Shown here: positions 9,101 through 18,566 of the stretch, one piece after another
How positions within the stretch are numbered: position 1 is the stretch's first letter
How the letters are laid out: each line of letters begins with the position of its first letter
DNA from: Candidatus Roseilinea sp.
GTDB lineage: Bacteria; Chloroflexota; Anaerolineae; J036; Brachytrichaceae
Assembly: GCA_026003755.1 (NCBI GenBank)
Contig: BPHV01000004.1
Span: 1-64,000, forward strand
Direction of reading: 5' to 3'
DNA: 64,000 bases
Translations under genes and position numbers: made by a program
Notes under the pieces: generated by a model
Told to the model about the DNA's origin: nothing
Seen by the model: the letters and a program-made list of their open reading frames with translations, nothing else
Database searches by the model: none

Positions 9101-10404
9101 TGCAACTGATTGAAGCCCGGCACGCCGAAGAACAGGATGGCGTAGGCCGGCGTGCCGAAGATGAACAACAGCGAGAGCGCGCCGAGCGCGACGAAGAACC
9201 AGGTCGGGAACTTCGATTGTCGGCCGGCAGTCGCACGACGGCCCGACGAGGCGCGGATGCGGCCGGCGACGGCCACGCCGGCGAGGATGAGCGTGATTAA
9301 GCCCACGTAGGCTGCACCTTCAACGTAGTTCTTGACGCCCCAAGCCGTGTTGCCGCTGGGCGTGTTCACCGCCTGCCGGCTGAAGGTGAACAGGTCGTCG
9401 TAGGTGTGGTGCGCCGGATTGCCAAAAAAGTCCGGCCCCAACCACTGCACGACATACCGCCACGGGAAGGCGTAGCTCATCACCTCCTGCAGCGAGGCGC
9501 TGCCCTGGCGGAAGTTGCGCGTCACCAACTCCAGCAACGGGATCAACTGCACCGCGCCGATGAGGAGGCCGGCGACGCCCATCGCGACCAGCCATGCCAG
9601 CCGGCCGGCCAGATACGGCCCGTCCACGCGCAGGTTGCTAAAGCCGATGACCGTGCTCACGCGCCATAGACAGAACAGCGCCGTCACGATGAGCGTGTAG
9701 GCCAGGATTTCGACGTGGCCGGCCAGGACGACCATGGCCAAGGCCAGCGCGCCGATCACCACCCAGGGCATGGACGACGGCCGATTGCCCAGCCCAGGCG
9801 ACTGCCGGATCACGCGCTCGCACATGGCCAAAATCAGCGGCAACCACGCTGCACCGGCGATGATCATCTGGAAGACCACCGAGACCACGAAGAAGCCGCT
9901 CAACTGGTAGGCCACGCCGGCAAAGAGCGCGCCGTAGTGCCGGATGCCAAGCGTTTGCATGAAGATAAAGGCGAACACGCCGGCCAGCCCAAGTTGCAGC
10001 ACGGTGAACCAACCATAGGCCTTCTCCAGCGGCAGCACGTAGTACAGCAGGCTGAACGGATACATCGCCGAGTGCTGGCCCGCCGCCAAGAACGGCACGC
10101 CGGCGAAGAGGTAGGGGTTCCACAGCGGCAACTCACCTTCGGCCAGCGACTTGATGATGAAGCGCTTCCAGGGATAGTTCTCCAGGATCAAATCGGAGAG
10201 CAGCTCATTCTGGGGGATGCCGACGCCGAGCGACGCCGCCGCAGATTTGAACGGTTGCCAGGCGAACAAATTGTCGGCAGGGAGCAATGTGTAGCCGCCG
10301 ATGGTCACCGGGAAGAACAGCGCCATCGGCAGCAGCATGAGCAGGGCGATGCACACCGCCGTGGCGGCCTGCGGCCGCTTCAGCCTTGACAGCAACGATT
10401 GCAT
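6160..10404 (-). CDS. YfhO-type membrane protein fused to a Wzx-like polysaccharide flippase
   Basis: 1,414 residues. The N-terminal about 920 residues match the YfhO family: a membrane-embedded GT-C-like region with PADNLFAWQPF, LPLWNPYLFAGVPF and HSPFRWIFPL, then a large outer domain with DSYFPGWRAFV, followed by a final transmembrane helix. From about residue 935 (RNSLILTGLNIAARLIDFAF) a second complete protein begins: a 12-14-helix MATE/MVF-superfamily polysaccharide exporter of the Wzx type, running to the C-terminus. YfhO relatives are implicated in glycosylating lipids or cell-wall polymers, and Wzx moves lipid-linked oligosaccharides across the membrane, so the fusion would join modification to export. 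No frameshift or internal start suggests two separate genes. Confidence 0.85.
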   Translation of the reverse strand: MQSLLSRLKRPQAATAVCIALLMLLPMALFFPVTIGGYTLLPADNLFAWQPFKSAAASLGVGIPQNELLSDLILENYPWKRFIIKSLAEGELPLWNPYLFAGVPFLAAGQHSAMYPFSLLYYVLPLEKAYGWFTVLQLGLAGVFAFIFMQTLGIRHYGALFAGVAYQLSGFFVVSVVFQMIIAGAAWLPLILAMCERVIRQSPGLGNRPSSMPWVVIGALALAMVVLAGHVEILAYTLIVTALFCLWRVSTVIGFSNLRVDGPYLAGRLAWLVAMGVAGLLIGAVQLIPLLELVTRNFRQGSASLQEVMSYAFPWRYVVQWLGPDFFGNPAHHTYDDLFTFSRQAVNTPSGNTAWGVKNYVEGAAYVGLITLILAGVAVAGRIRASSGRRATAGRQSKFPTWFFVALGALSLLFIFGTPAYAILFFGVPGFNQLHSPFRWIFPLTLSLAALAGAGLDLLATEPKSTPVVGAYRPKLTPTRQNPIARAHWIASGIAAALGALAIASVVVVRLAWPVFRPFFEGIVQNSAARQGFTSAEMFFSYQAFNVVRLGLLLIAAGAVWWLLLRHHAQPAEGAGVGAKLARAAPALAIALLAADLNWAWAGFNPAVDPKLLRFTPPAIQALQADTSLWRLTAYEPRAGKPLNANSAWLFDLQDIRGYDSIIPKQYTDFMQAIEPQVELLYNRIAPIKNAQSLESPLLDLLGVKYVVTEEEITAPGFSRFYDDGATRIYQNERTMPRAFTLPVSATVAADDFAQAIRRYDPRRFVLVEPDALRAVQSTASADALLPPANVLPARFSPASVTVYRRNEVWVDAQVAGPSWLILADSYFPGWRAFVRPLGAPDGAEREVPIFKVNGNFRGVLLGIAGPGDSSALPTPDAPQAFTVRFRYSPDSFRIGAFATFIALVAMLFLGGVYVWRNAVREARAQSGVRLIARNSLILTGLNIAARLIDFAFALLMLRVLGPEGAGNFYFAVVIVGWFEIVMNFGLNTFLTREVARHPAHAQAYLWQTSRLRMVLALGIAPLVLLLVLIWRAAFNLAPEAEIAILLLALSQLPGSLSTGLSAVFFAYEKAETPAALTIVSALLKAVIGATLLLLGWGVVGLGITSVIVNVITLALLLFLAGRMLHLRLWPAGAPSWPAAAQQSSAILRESFPLMLNHLLATLFFKVDVPMLQALKGPMAVGWYSAAYKFMDAFNIIPAFFTQSLFPAMSRMAQQRDASLARSYTLALKLLVMTALPLAVAVAFLAEPMIAVLGGREFLPNGAIALAIMAWSMPIGWINSVTNYALIAAGQQRALTRAFIIGLTFNVVANAIFIPLFSFVAAAVTTIFSEIVEGAAFYVFVRQYIAPVNWVEVLAKPFLAAGVMAVVTATLAAGGAVLIGLALGLAAYLAMLWLTHALAPQEREILRPLVQRGA

Positions 10405-11069
10405 AGCCTGAAATGTTACCCTACCGCGACCTCACCGCGTTGTGCGGTGCGCCGGCCCAAAGCTTCTGTAGTGTGAGGGGCGAGGCCGGCGAACCTCGGC
10501 GCGCTGGCCGAAGTTCGAAGCGCTATCTCGTCCTGCGCTTTCGGGGCGAGCATTCATGTTCGCGCCGGCGGCAACCGCTGAACGCTATGGGCGACGACCG
10601 TTTGCCCTGGCAGAACAATGGTCGAGTCGTGGTGAGCGGCGACCTTGGCGGCTCTTGGAGCGTCACGGATACGCCTGGGAGGATGCATCCGGGGTGCGCC
10701 TTTTACATGTTGCGGGGGTGAGGCAAGCGCGCAGGCGCGCGCGCCCGACGGGGGCAAAGCGTTGTATGGTGTGGATGAGCGCATCGTCAGGCCGTTGGCG
10801 CCGGCAGCGCGGGGCGCTGTGGGAGCATGTGCCGGATCGAGGTCGGGCGGGGGCGCCGGCGACGAAACAATCGTGTTGAGCGGATGATTGGGCGACTTCG
10901 GCAGCGCCGGGTGGGGATGCACGGGGTAAGCGCGTGGCGGGACCGGCGCGAGCGATGAGGTCATCGTGAGTGCAACCGGCCGAGATGCCGCCTCGTGCTA
11001 TCAGGGAGGCGTTTGTTCACATTCGCGCCAAAGAGACAGTGAAAGAGACAGTACGCCTGTCCAAGTTGC
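10405..11069. other. 665-base region with no convincing gene
   Basis: G-rich on the plus strand and full of short overlapping frames of low complexity. There is a perfect GGATGCATCC palindrome near 10680-10690 and a tandem AAAGAGACAGT pair near 11030-11052. The signature sequences of RNase P RNA and tmRNA were looked for and not seen. Confidence 0.4.
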
Positions 11070-11099
11070 TTGACGTTAAGTTTCAAAACGTGGTATCAT
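11070..11099 (+). promoter_or_regulatory. sigma-70-type promoter of the heat-shock operon
   Basis: TTGACG (11070-11075), 18-base spacer, TATCAT (11094-11099). The predicted transcription start near 11106 is a few bases before the CIRCE operator, the usual arrangement for HrcA repression. Confidence 0.65.
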
Positions 11100-11112
11100 C
11101 TTCATCGTTACG

Positions 11113-11139
11113 TTAGCACTCTATGTCTATGACTGCTAA
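11113..11139 (+). promoter_or_regulatory. CIRCE operator overlapping the hrcA start codon
   Basis: Left half TTAGCACTC (11113-11121), nine-base spacer, right half GACTGCTAA (11131-11139). The family consensus is TTAGCACTC-N9-GAGTGCTAA, so there is one mismatch. The spacer contains the hrcA ATG (11123) and a second in-frame ATG (11129), so bound HrcA, or the RNA hairpin, would cover the translation start. Confidence 0.9.
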
Positions 11140-12172
11140 TCTAAACACCATAACTACGCAAGAGCTGACCCCGCGACAGCAGAAGATACTTGGGCTGGTG
11201 GTGAGGACCTACATCAACACGGTGACGCCGGTCAGCTCCAAGGCGGTCTTTGAGGCAAGCGACCTGGGCGTGTCCAGCGCGACCATCCGCAACGAGATGG
11301 CCGTGCTGGAAGAGTTGGGCTACCTGACCCATCCACACACTTCGGCGGGTCGCGTGCCCACCGACAAGGGTTACCGCTACTTCGTCGAGCGACTGATCGG
11401 CGATGTGGAGCTGCCCCAAGCCGAGCAAAACATGATTCGCCACCAATTCCACCAGGCCAAGCTAGAGATGAGCCAGTGGATGCAGTTGGCTGCAGCGATC
11501 TTAGCCCGCTCCGCGCGCAGCGCCGCGCTCGTGACGGCGCCCAGGATTGAGCAGCCGCGCCTGCGACACCTGGAGTTAATCTCGACGCAATCCCAGCTCG
11601 TCCTTCTTATAGTGGTGTTTCAGGGCGGCACCGTGCGCCAGCGCTATCTCACGCTCAAGGAGCCTATGGACCAGGCATCCCTCAGCCAGGTCGCGGCGAA
11701 GTTCAACGCGCTTGGGCATGAGCTGGATGTGGCTTCGTTGCGCGCGAAGATCGCCGATCCGACCGACTTCGAAGTATCCGTGCTCGACCTGCTGACGGAG
11801 TTGACCGCCGGCGGCGAAGTAGCGACTAACGAGGTGTATCGCGACGGGTTGACCGAAGTGCTGCAAGAGCCAGAGTTCAACAAGCGCGGCGACGCCAACG
11901 CGCTGGTCAATGCCTTCGAGCAACCCACCTTCCTGAACGAAGTCAGCACCTCGCCGGTCGGCACGGTGCAGGTGGTCATTGGCGGTGAGGGGCGCTGGCG
12001 TGAACTCAGCGCGTGTAGCATGGTGATCGCGCGCTATGGCGTGGAAGGGTTTGCCACCGGCGCGCTCGGTGTGCTCGGCCCAACCCGCATGCCCTATGGG
12101 CGCGCCATCGGCACGGTGCGCTACGTCGCCGACTTGATGAGCGACTTGGTAAGCGACCTATACGCAGACTGA
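11123..12172 (+). CDS. hrcA: heat-inducible transcription repressor HrcA
   Basis: 349 residues. The N-terminal winged helix (about 15-85) has LTPRQQKILGLVVRTYI, SSATIRNEMAVLEELGYL and TSAGRVPTDKGYRYFV, diagnostic for HrcA. The remainder is the GAF-like and dimerisation part ending in ARYGVEGFATGALGVLGPTRMPYGRAI. HrcA binds CIRCE to repress chaperone genes and is stabilised by GroEL in well-studied species. It is the first gene of hrcA-grpE-dnaK-dnaJ and sits directly under a CIRCE, so autoregulation is expected. Starts at 11123 and 11129 are both possible. Confidence 0.95.
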   Translation: MSMTANLNTITTQELTPRQQKILGLVVRTYINTVTPVSSKAVFEASDLGVSSATIRNEMAVLEELGYLTHPHTSAGRVPTDKGYRYFVERLIGDVELPQAEQNMIRHQFHQAKLEMSQWMQLAAAILARSARSAALVTAPRIEQPRLRHLELISTQSQLVLLIVVFQGGTVRQRYLTLKEPMDQASLSQVAAKFNALGHELDVASLRAKIADPTDFEVSVLDLLTELTAGGEVATNEVYRDGLTEVLQEPEFNKRGDANALVNAFEQPTFLNEVSTSPVGTVQVVIGGEGRWRELSACSMVIARYGVEGFATGALGVLGPTRMPYGRAIGTVRYVADLMSDLVSDLYAD

Positions 12173-12327
12173 AGAGGAATACGCACGGCAGATTGCGCAA
12201 AGCGCAACAACGCGACACGCGACACACAACTGGCGATCCGCGCACTGCCGTATCAGCTTGCATTAAGCGTGCACGACTATTCTTGGTCGGGCGTGATTGA
12301 CCGGCCGTTCACTATGGAGTGGTGGAG

Positions 12328-12906
12328 ATGATGACGGAGACAACTGCGCAAGATCAGACCACGACGACGGATGCACCTACCAACCCCGCGGAAGGGGTTA
12401 CCGAAGCGGAAGCAACGGCGCCCGGCGCCGAGGCCGACCCGATCGCGGCTTTGCAAAAGGCCCTGCAAGAGGCGCAAGCAAAGGCCGACGAATATCTTGA
12501 TGGCTGGCAACGCGCCCGCGCCGAGTTCGCCAACTACAAGAAGCGCCAAGAGCAGCAAAACGCCGATCTACGCGCCTTCGCCACGTTAGACCTGATTCGC
12601 AAGTTGCTGCCCATCCAGGATGACTTCGAGCGCGCCGCCAAGACGCTCCCCGAAGGCATCGCACACATGACTTGGATCGAAGGCGTGATGCTCATCCAGC
12701 GCAAACTCAAGTTGATCCTGGAGAGCGAGGGCGTCAAGGAGATCGAAGTGCGCAAGAACGACCCGTTCGATCCCACGTTGCACGAGGCCATCAGTCACGA
12801 CGAAGCCGAAGGCGTGGAGAGCGGGCACATCATCGAGGAGTTGCAAAAAGGCTACAAGATCGGCGACCGCGTGATCCGGCCGACCCTGGTCAGAGTGGCG
12901 AAGTAG
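12328..12906 (+). CDS. grpE: nucleotide exchange factor GrpE
   Basis: 192 residues from the ATG at 12328; GGAG (12316-12319) at suitable distance supports this over GTG codons at 12319 and 12322. An acidic, disordered N-terminus (about 1-35) is followed by a long helix (ALQKALQEAQAKADEYLDGWQRARAEF region), YKKRQEQQN, and the beta domain with GVKEIEVRKNDPFDPTLHEAI, closing with GYKIGDRVIRPTLVRVAK, the classic GrpE end. It releases ADP from DnaK. The 155-base gap from hrcA contains no second CIRCE that I can see. Confidence 0.95.
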   Translation: MMTETTAQDQTTTTDAPTNPAEGVTEAEATAPGAEADPIAALQKALQEAQAKADEYLDGWQRARAEFANYKKRQEQQNADLRAFATLDLIRKLLPIQDDFERAAKTLPEGIAHMTWIEGVMLIQRKLKLILESEGVKEIEVRKNDPFDPTLHEAISHDEAEGVESGHIIEELQKGYKIGDRVIRPTLVRVAK

Positions 12907-12926
12907 ACTTGCAGCGAACATCTCCC

Positions 12927-12980
12927 TGCTTTTCGTCTTCCATCAGGAACGCGCAGGCCCCCGAACGAAGGACGAAAGCA
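12927..12980 (+). other. inverted repeat between grpE and dnaK
   Basis: TGCTTTTCGTC (12927-12937) pairs with GACGAAAGCA (12971-12980), leaving one bulged base and a 33-base loop. No U-run follows, so an mRNA-processing or stability hairpin is more likely than a terminator. It ends 23 bases before the dnaK start. Confidence 0.45.
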
Positions 12981-13003
12981 AGAGATGAAAAGAGGAAGCA
13001 GAC

Positions 13004-14917
13004 ATGGGAAAGATAATTGGCATTGACTTGGGGACGACGAACAGCGTGGTCGCGGTGATGGAAGGCGGCGAGCCAACGGTGATCCCCAGCGCCGAAGGTT
13101 CACGGCTGATTCCCTCGGTCGTGGCCGTGAACCCGAAGAACAACGAACGGCTGGTGGGTCAAGTGGCCAAGCGGCAAGCCGTGACCAACCCCGAGAACAC
13201 AATCTTCTCCATCAAGCGCTTCATGGGGCGCAAGTACAACGACCCGGAAGTGCAACGCGCGATCAAAGTGGTGCCATATAAAGTGGTGCCGGCGCCCAAC
13301 GGCGACTGCCGCGTGATCATGGGCGGCAAGGAATACTCGCCGCAGGAGATCAGCGCGATGATCTTACAAAAGATCAAGACCGACGCCGAGGCATATCTGG
13401 GCGAGCCGGTCACCCAGGCCGTGATTACCGTGCCGGCCTACTTCAACGATGCCCAGCGCCAAGCCACCAAGGACGCTGGCAAGATCGCCGGCCTCGAAGT
13501 GCTCCGGATCATCAACGAGCCGACGGCGTCCTCACTCGCCTACGGCCTGGACAAGAAGAAGGACGAGACGATCGTCGTCTATGACATGGGCGGCGGCACG
13601 TTCGATGTGAGCGTGCTCGAAGTCGGCGATGGCGTGTTCGAGGTGAAAGCCACCAACGGCGACACCTTCCTCGGCGGCGACGACTTCGACAACCGCATCA
13701 TGGAGTATCTGATAGACCTGTTCAAGAAAGAGAACGGCATTGACATTCGCAACGATCGCCAGGCGCTGCAGCGCCTGAAGGAGGCGGCGGAGAAGGCGAA
13801 GATCGAGCTGTCGTCGGTGATGGAGACGGAGATCAACCTGCCCTACCTCACCGCCGACGCGACCGGGCCCAAACACCTGGTCACGCGACTGACGCGCTCG
13901 CGCTTGGAGCAACTGACAGAAGACCTGATTGCGCGCAGCCTGGGGCCGTGTGAGCTGGCGCTAAAGGACGCCGGCATTGACAAGAGCAAGATTGACGAAG
14001 TCGTGCTGGTGGGTGGCATGACCCGCATGCCGGCCGTTCAAGAGGCCGTCCGGCGCGCGTTCGGCAAAGAACCCAACCGCAGCGTCAACCCGGACGAGGT
14101 CGTGGCGATTGGCGCCGCGGTGCAGGCCGGCGTGCTGGGCGGCGAAGTGCGCGATGTGCTCCTGCTCGATGTCACCCCCCTCACCCTGAGCATCGAGACG
14201 CTGGGTGGCGTCGCCACGCCGCTGATCGAACGCAACACGACCATTCCCACCAAGAAGAGCCAAATCTTCAGCACGGCCAGCGACAACCAGACCAGCGTTG
14301 AGATCCACATTGTGCAAGGCGAACGCCCGATGGCCGCCGACAACAAATCGCTCGGCAAGTTCATCCTGGATGGCATCCCACCGGCGCCGCGCGGCGTCCC
14401 GCAGATCGAAGTATCGTTCGACATTGACGCCAACGGCATCCTCAATGTCACCGCCGCCGACAAGGCCACCGGCAAGACGGCGCACATCACCATCCAGCCC
14501 TCATCCGGCCTGGCCAAGGAGGAGATCGAGCGCATGGTGCGCGAGGCGCAGGCGCACGCTGCTGAGGACAAGGCGCGCCGCGAGAAGGTCGAGGCGCACA
14601 ACGAAGGCGATAACGCCGCCTACCAGGCCGAAAAGTTCATCCGCGAAAATGGCGAAAAGATTCCCGCCGACCAAAAAGCGGATCTCGAAGCCAAGATCAC
14701 GGCCGTGCGTCAGGCCATCATGGGCGATGACATTGCCGCCATGCGTAACGCCACACAGGCTCTTAAGAACACCCTTAGCCAGATCGGCGCAGCGATGTAT
14801 CAGAAAGCCGGCACTACCGCCGACAGCGCAGCCAACGCCGCCTCGGCAGATTCGGGCGGCGACCCGAAGCCAACCGAAGGCGACGTCGTCGAGGGCGAAT
14901 TCAGAGAGACGAAATGA
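13004..14917 (+). CDS. dnaK: chaperone DnaK (Hsp70)
   Basis: 637 residues. The ATPase domain starts [16 protein letters not shown] and carries [50 protein letters not shown] and [13 protein letters not shown]. The linker [19 protein letters not shown] leads to the substrate-binding domain, and the helical lid ends in an acidic tail finishing [12 protein letters not shown]. Length and motifs are standard for bacterial DnaK. A purine-rich ribosome site (GAGGAAG) precedes the ATG. It works with GrpE and DnaJ encoded on either side. Confidence 0.97.
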   Translation: MGKIIGIDLGTTNSVVAVMEGGEPTVIPSAEGSRLIPSVVAVNPKNNERLVGQVAKRQAVTNPENTIFSIKRFMGRKYNDPEVQRAIKVVPYKVVPAPNGDCRVIMGGKEYSPQEISAMILQKIKTDAEAYLGEPVTQAVITVPAYFNDAQRQATKDAGKIAGLEVLRIINEPTASSLAYGLDKKKDETIVVYDMGGGTFDVSVLEVGDGVFEVKATNGDTFLGGDDFDNRIMEYLIDLFKKENGIDIRNDRQALQRLKEAAEKAKIELSSVMETEINLPYLTADATGPKHLVTRLTRSRLEQLTEDLIARSLGPCELALKDAGIDKSKIDEVVLVGGMTRMPAVQEAVRRAFGKEPNRSVNPDEVVAIGAAVQAGVLGGEVRDVLLLDVTPLTLSIETLGGVATPLIERNTTIPTKKSQIFSTASDNQTSVEIHIVQGERPMAADNKSLGKFILDGIPPAPRGVPQIEVSFDIDANGILNVTAADKATGKTAHITIQPSSGLAKEEIERMVREAQAHAAEDKARREKVEAHNEGDNAAYQAEKFIRENGEKIPADQKADLEAKITAVRQAIMGDDIAAMRNATQALKNTLSQIGAAMYQKAGTTADSAANAASADSGGDPKPTEGDVVEGEFRETK

Positions 14918-14926
14918 GCGTCCGGG

Positions 14927-14968
14927 GTCTCACCGCGCGTCTCTTGCGTGAGGTGCAGGCGGTGAGAC
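14927..14968 (+). other. 10-bp perfect hairpin between dnaK and dnaJ
   Basis: GTCTCACCGC (14927-14936) and GCGGTGAGAC (14959-14968) with a 22-base loop. There is no U-run downstream. It may protect the dnaK mRNA end or reduce dnaJ expression relative to dnaK. Confidence 0.5.
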
Positions 14969-14992
14969 GCGCCACGCGCGCAACACATGCCC

Positions 14993-16120
14993 ATGGCAAC
15001 GACCAAACGCGATTACTACGAAGTGCTCGGCGTGCCGCGCAACGCCAGCAGCGACGAAATCAAAAAAGCGTTTCGCCGGCTTGCGCGCGAGTATCACCCC
15101 GACGTCAACAAGTCGCCGGACGCCGAAAATAAGTTCAAGGAGATCAACGAAGCCTACGAGGTGCTGAGCAACGACCAGAAGCGCGCCGCATACGACCGCT
15201 ACGGTCACGCCGGCGCGCAAGGCGGCTTCGGCGCCGAAGGGTTCGGGGGCTTCAGCGACATCAATGACATCTTCAACGAGTTCTTCGGCGGCTTCGCCCG
15301 AGCCGGCGCCCAGGCGCGCCGTGGGCCGCGACGCGGCGCAGACTTGCGCTACGATCTGAAGATAGACTTCCTCGAGGCGATCTTCGGCGCAGAGAAGGAA
15401 ATCGAAGTCGTCCGCAACGACGTTTGTCCGCGCTGCGACGGCTCCGGCTCCGAGCCGGGCACCAGCCCTACACGTTGTCGCACGTGCAATGGCACCGGGG
15501 AAGTGCGCCGGGTGCAACAGAGCATCCTCGGGTCGTTTGTCAACGTCGCCACCTGCCCCACATGCAACGGCACAGGGGAGGTGATCACCACCCCCTGCCG
15601 GCAATGCGGCGGCCGCAAGCAGGTGCGCGTCACCCGCACGCTCGTAGTCAACATTCCACCCGGCGTGGATACCGGAACACAGATCCGCCTAAACGGGGAG
15701 GGAGAACCCGGCGCAAACGGGGGGCCGCCGGGCAACCTCTACGTCGTCATCCATGTAGCCCCGCATCCCTTCTTCCGCCGCAAGGATGAGGACATCATTG
15801 TTGAAGTCTCGATTAATGTCGCGCAAGCCGCGCTGGGCGATGAGATCGAAGTGCCCACCGTGGACGGCAAGGAGAAGCTGGTGATCCCAGCCGGCACACA
15901 AAGCGGCAGCGTGTTCCGCATCAAAGGCAAAGGGGTGCCGCACCTGCGTCGCAACACGCGCGGCGACCAAATCGTGTTGGTCACCGTACAAGTCCCACAA
16001 TCGCTCACCGCCGAGCAGAAACGCTTGTTCATAGAGCTATCCAAGACATTAGGCCGGGAAGTCGTCCCGCAACAGGAGAAGGGCTTCTTCGACAAGCTGA
16101 AAGATGCGTTCGGCGTCTAG
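14993..16120 (+). CDS. dnaJ: chaperone DnaJ (Hsp40)
   Basis: 375 residues from the ATG at 14993 (an ATG at 14987 is equally in frame). The J domain has YYEVLGV and the HPD triad at 35-37, followed by a Gly/Phe-rich segment ([16 protein letters not shown]). Four CxxC repeats ([30 protein letters not shown]) form the two zinc centres, so this is a type I DnaJ. The C-terminal substrate-binding domains are complete. It stimulates DnaK ATPase and delivers unfolded clients. The stop overlaps the next gene's start by 17 bases. Confidence 0.96.
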   Translation: MATTKRDYYEVLGVPRNASSDEIKKAFRRLAREYHPDVNKSPDAENKFKEINEAYEVLSNDQKRAAYDRYGHAGAQGGFGAEGFGGFSDINDIFNEFFGGFARAGAQARRGPRRGADLRYDLKIDFLEAIFGAEKEIEVVRNDVCPRCDGSGSEPGTSPTRCRTCNGTGEVRRVQQSILGSFVNVATCPTCNGTGEVITTPCRQCGGRKQVRVTRTLVVNIPPGVDTGTQIRLNGEGEPGANGGPPGNLYVVIHVAPHPFFRRKDEDIIVEVSINVAQAALGDEIEVPTVDGKEKLVIPAGTQSGSVFRIKGKGVPHLRRNTRGDQIVLVTVQVPQSLTAEQKRLFIELSKTLGREVVPQQEKGFFDKLKDAFGV

Positions 16121-17444
16121 AGCATCGAGCAAAGAGAACGAAGCACTGCGAAGGGCGCGCCGTCCCGCGCTCCTCTTCTTTCTCGATTTTGCATTCTCAA
16201 TCCTGCTGGCAGCATGTGCCAGCCTGCCCGGCCCGCGCGAGGTGAACGTATTTCCGTCGCCGGTCGCCTACGTGACCGCTGCGCCGCTGCCGGAGCCCAC
16301 GCCCACGCCGACGGCGCCGCCGATCCCTACGCCTACCTCACCGCCGCCGACAGCCGTCCCCAAGCGATTCCCGCAAGAGAGCACCGCAGCTATCGGCCTA
16401 TGGAGTGACACCATCGCATCGGCGCAGTCATTCCCTGGCTTTCTCGACATCGCCGCCGGCAACGCCGCGCGCGATTATCAGCGCGAGCGCAACCCACTGC
16501 TGGTCACGCTCACCAAGAAAAGCGTCAGCGTAGCCAACCGCGACCAACTCGCCGACCTTCAAGCCAACCGGCCCGATTGGCTGCTCTACGATCGCAACAA
16601 GCGCGTCGCGTTCAGTTCAGCCGACAAGAACGCGCCGCTGCTCGACATCCGCAACGAGGCCGTAAAGGATCAACTTGCCGAAGACGTCGCCAGGGCGATC
16701 AACGACGGTGGATTTGAAGGCGTGCTGATTGACGATGTGGGCGTAGACCTGATCCGCCCCACCGCTGCGCCGGTCTACACCGGCACGCAGGCGTTCACCG
16801 AGCAGCAGCGCCGTGGCGCCGTGGAGGGCTTACTGCGCACCATCCGTGCGCGCATCCCCAGCAAGCTCATCATCATCGGCGGTTACGCCTGGAAAGACGG
16901 CCTGGCGTTCGCCGCGCGCAGCGACGAGGCCCAGACGCTCGCCACGCTGGCCGATGGCATTCACATCGCAGAATTCCTGCGCGCCCCGATCAGCAAAACG
17001 ACCGAGTTCAAATCGGAAGCGAACTGGAAGCGCGACGTGGACTACCTCAGCGTCGCCTCGCAGGACAACAAAGTCGTCCTGCTCACCACGCGGCTGATCG
17101 GCGCGCCCGAAGACCTCACGCGCCAATGGCTGAGCTATGCCACGGCATCCTATTTGCTCGGCAAGAACGGCGCACACACCTACTTTCAATTCGACGCCGG
17201 CGACCCAGCCTATTCCAACGACCCCGTCCTGAATGCGCCGATCGGCGCGCCGGTCGAGGCCTACACCAAGCTCAGCAGCGGCATCTACCAGCGTAAATTC
17301 AGCAAAGGATTGGTGCTGGTCAACCCGACCAACGATCAGAAGAAGACCACGTTGGACGGCGCCTATAGGTCGTTGCAGGGCAACCTGGTGGACGCCAGCA
17401 TCACCATGGGGCCGCGAACGGGTATCATCCTGCTCAAACCGTAG
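16104..17444 (+). CDS. lipoprotein with putative glycoside-hydrolase-like TIM barrel
   Basis: 446 residues. A basic N-terminus leads to a hydrophobic helix and a lipobox (LLAAC, Cys near residue 38), so the mature protein is probably lipid-anchored outside the membrane. A Pro/Thr-rich linker (about 55-90) precedes the globular part, which has the look of the GHL-type putative glycosidases: [33 protein letters not shown] (likely acidic active-site strand), [11 protein letters not shown] and [13 protein letters not shown]. Its start lies inside the dnaJ end, so it may be read through from the heat-shock operon. Substrate unknown; the glycosidase role is inferred from fold-like features only. 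Confidence 0.75.
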   Translation: MRSASRASSKENEALRRARRPALLFFLDFAFSILLAACASLPGPREVNVFPSPVAYVTAAPLPEPTPTPTAPPIPTPTSPPPTAVPKRFPQESTAAIGLWSDTIASAQSFPGFLDIAAGNAARDYQRERNPLLVTLTKKSVSVANRDQLADLQANRPDWLLYDRNKRVAFSSADKNAPLLDIRNEAVKDQLAEDVARAINDGGFEGVLIDDVGVDLIRPTAAPVYTGTQAFTEQQRRGAVEGLLRTIRARIPSKLIIIGGYAWKDGLAFAARSDEAQTLATLADGIHIAEFLRAPISKTTEFKSEANWKRDVDYLSVASQDNKVVLLTTRLIGAPEDLTRQWLSYATASYLLGKNGAHTYFQFDAGDPAYSNDPVLNAPIGAPVEAYTKLSSGIYQRKFSKGLVLVNPTNDQKKTTLDGAYRSLQGNLVDASITMGPRTGIILLKP

Positions 17445-17464
17445 GGCGCGACGAGGACGACACC

Positions 17465-17992
17465 ATGAGATTAAGGGACAAACGCATCGCTTTCTTCGTC
17501 GAAGAAGGCTTTGAGGACTTAGAGTTCTGGGCTGTTTATATGCGCCTGCGCGAAGAAGGCGCGCGTGTCACGGTCGTCGCGCCAAAGGCCGGCGTCACCT
17601 TCCACAGCAAGAGTGGCGGCTTAACCGCGACGAGCGAGGCCGCCGCGGACGCCATCGCCGCACGCGATATAGACGCGGTCATCGTGCCCGGCGGATGGGC
17701 GCCCGACAAGCTGCGCCGATACGAGAGCGTGAAGCATCTGGTGCGCGACGCATACGCGCAGGGCAAGATCATCGGCATGATCTGCCACGCCGGCTGGGTC
17801 GGCATCAGCGCCGGCATCGTCAAAGGACACCGCGCAACCGGCAGCATCGCCATCAAAGACGACCTGGAAAACGCGGGAGCAACCTGGTGCGATGCGCCCG
17901 CCTTTCGCGACGGCAACTTGGTGTGGGGGCGCGTCGTCGCCGACATCCCCGATTTCAACCGCGAGCTTGTTCGCGCCCTTGCCGAGACCTAG
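17465..17992 (+). CDS. DJ-1/PfpI family protein
   Basis: 175 residues, the length of a single-domain PfpI protein. EEGFEDLEF (13-21) supplies the conserved Glu, and the nucleophile elbow reads MICHAGW with Cys107 and His108. VIVPGGWAPDKLR precedes it. Members act as glyoxalase/deglycase-type enzymes or as stress proteases; the exact activity cannot be assigned. Located 20 bases after the lipoprotein gene and co-directional with it. Confidence 0.88.
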   Translation: MRLRDKRIAFFVEEGFEDLEFWAVYMRLREEGARVTVVAPKAGVTFHSKSGGLTATSEAAADAIAARDIDAVIVPGGWAPDKLRRYESVKHLVRDAYAQGKIIGMICHAGWVGISAGIVKGHRATGSIAIKDDLENAGATWCDAPAFRDGNLVWGRVVADIPDFNRELVRALAET

Positions 17993-18019
17993 CTGCGCCT
18001 TGAACTGCCACCTCACATC

Positions 18020-18553
18020 ATGCTCCCCTTCGATCACTACGCCGCTCATGACGACACGCACATGATGGAGTGGGTGGATGGCGTGGTCACGCGCCTCCCG
18101 CCCCTCTCCCCCCGCCAGTCGCACGTGCGCGATCGACTTCTGGCACAGTTCGCCGCTCACGCCGAAATGAACGGCTGGGGGTTAGTGGTTCCTGCGCCGT
18201 TCACCATCCGCATGCCGGAGGAGATGCGACGCGGGCGAGAACCAGATCTGTTGTTCGTCCCCTACGCTTTCATCGAAGCCATGCACGAACGCTATGTGGA
18301 TAGCCACGGCGTCGGCTTGGTAGTCGAGATCACCGACACCCGCAACCGCTACCTGGACTGCTTTGAGAAGTTCCACGATTACGAGCGCGCCGGCATTCCA
18401 GAGTACTGGGTGGCAGACGTAGACCTTCGCGTCGTACGCGTTTTCGTGCTCATCGGTAAGCACTACGTACGCGCCAAGCCCGATCCGCAGGGACATTTAC
18501 ACTCACAAGCGCTGAAAGGGTTTATCCTAGCGCCAGAAACACTTTGGCGTTAG
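18020..18553 (+). CDS. Uma2 family (DUF820) putative endonuclease
   Basis: 177 residues with the restriction-endonuclease-like fold signature of the family: EWVDGVV near the start, GREPDLLFV (the D of a PD-(D/E)xK-like core), VVEITD, and YLDCFEKFHDYERAGIPEYWVADVD split across the core helix and last strand. Such genes are very common in Chloroflexota and Cyanobacteria; function is unproven. The downstream start follows 13 bases after its stop. Confidence 0.85.
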   Translation: MLPFDHYAAHDDTHMMEWVDGVVTRLPPLSPRQSHVRDRLLAQFAAHAEMNGWGLVVPAPFTIRMPEEMRRGREPDLLFVPYAFIEAMHERYVDSHGVGLVVEITDTRNRYLDCFEKFHDYERAGIPEYWVADVDLRVVRVFVLIGKHYVRAKPDPQGHLHSQALKGFILAPETLWR

Positions 18554-18566
18554 GCTTCCTCCTACG

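Noticed and set aside
10413-10964. Several 80-136-residue frames before hrcA
   Set aside because: They overlap on both strands, are Pro/Arg-rich and have no ribosome site or family resemblance.
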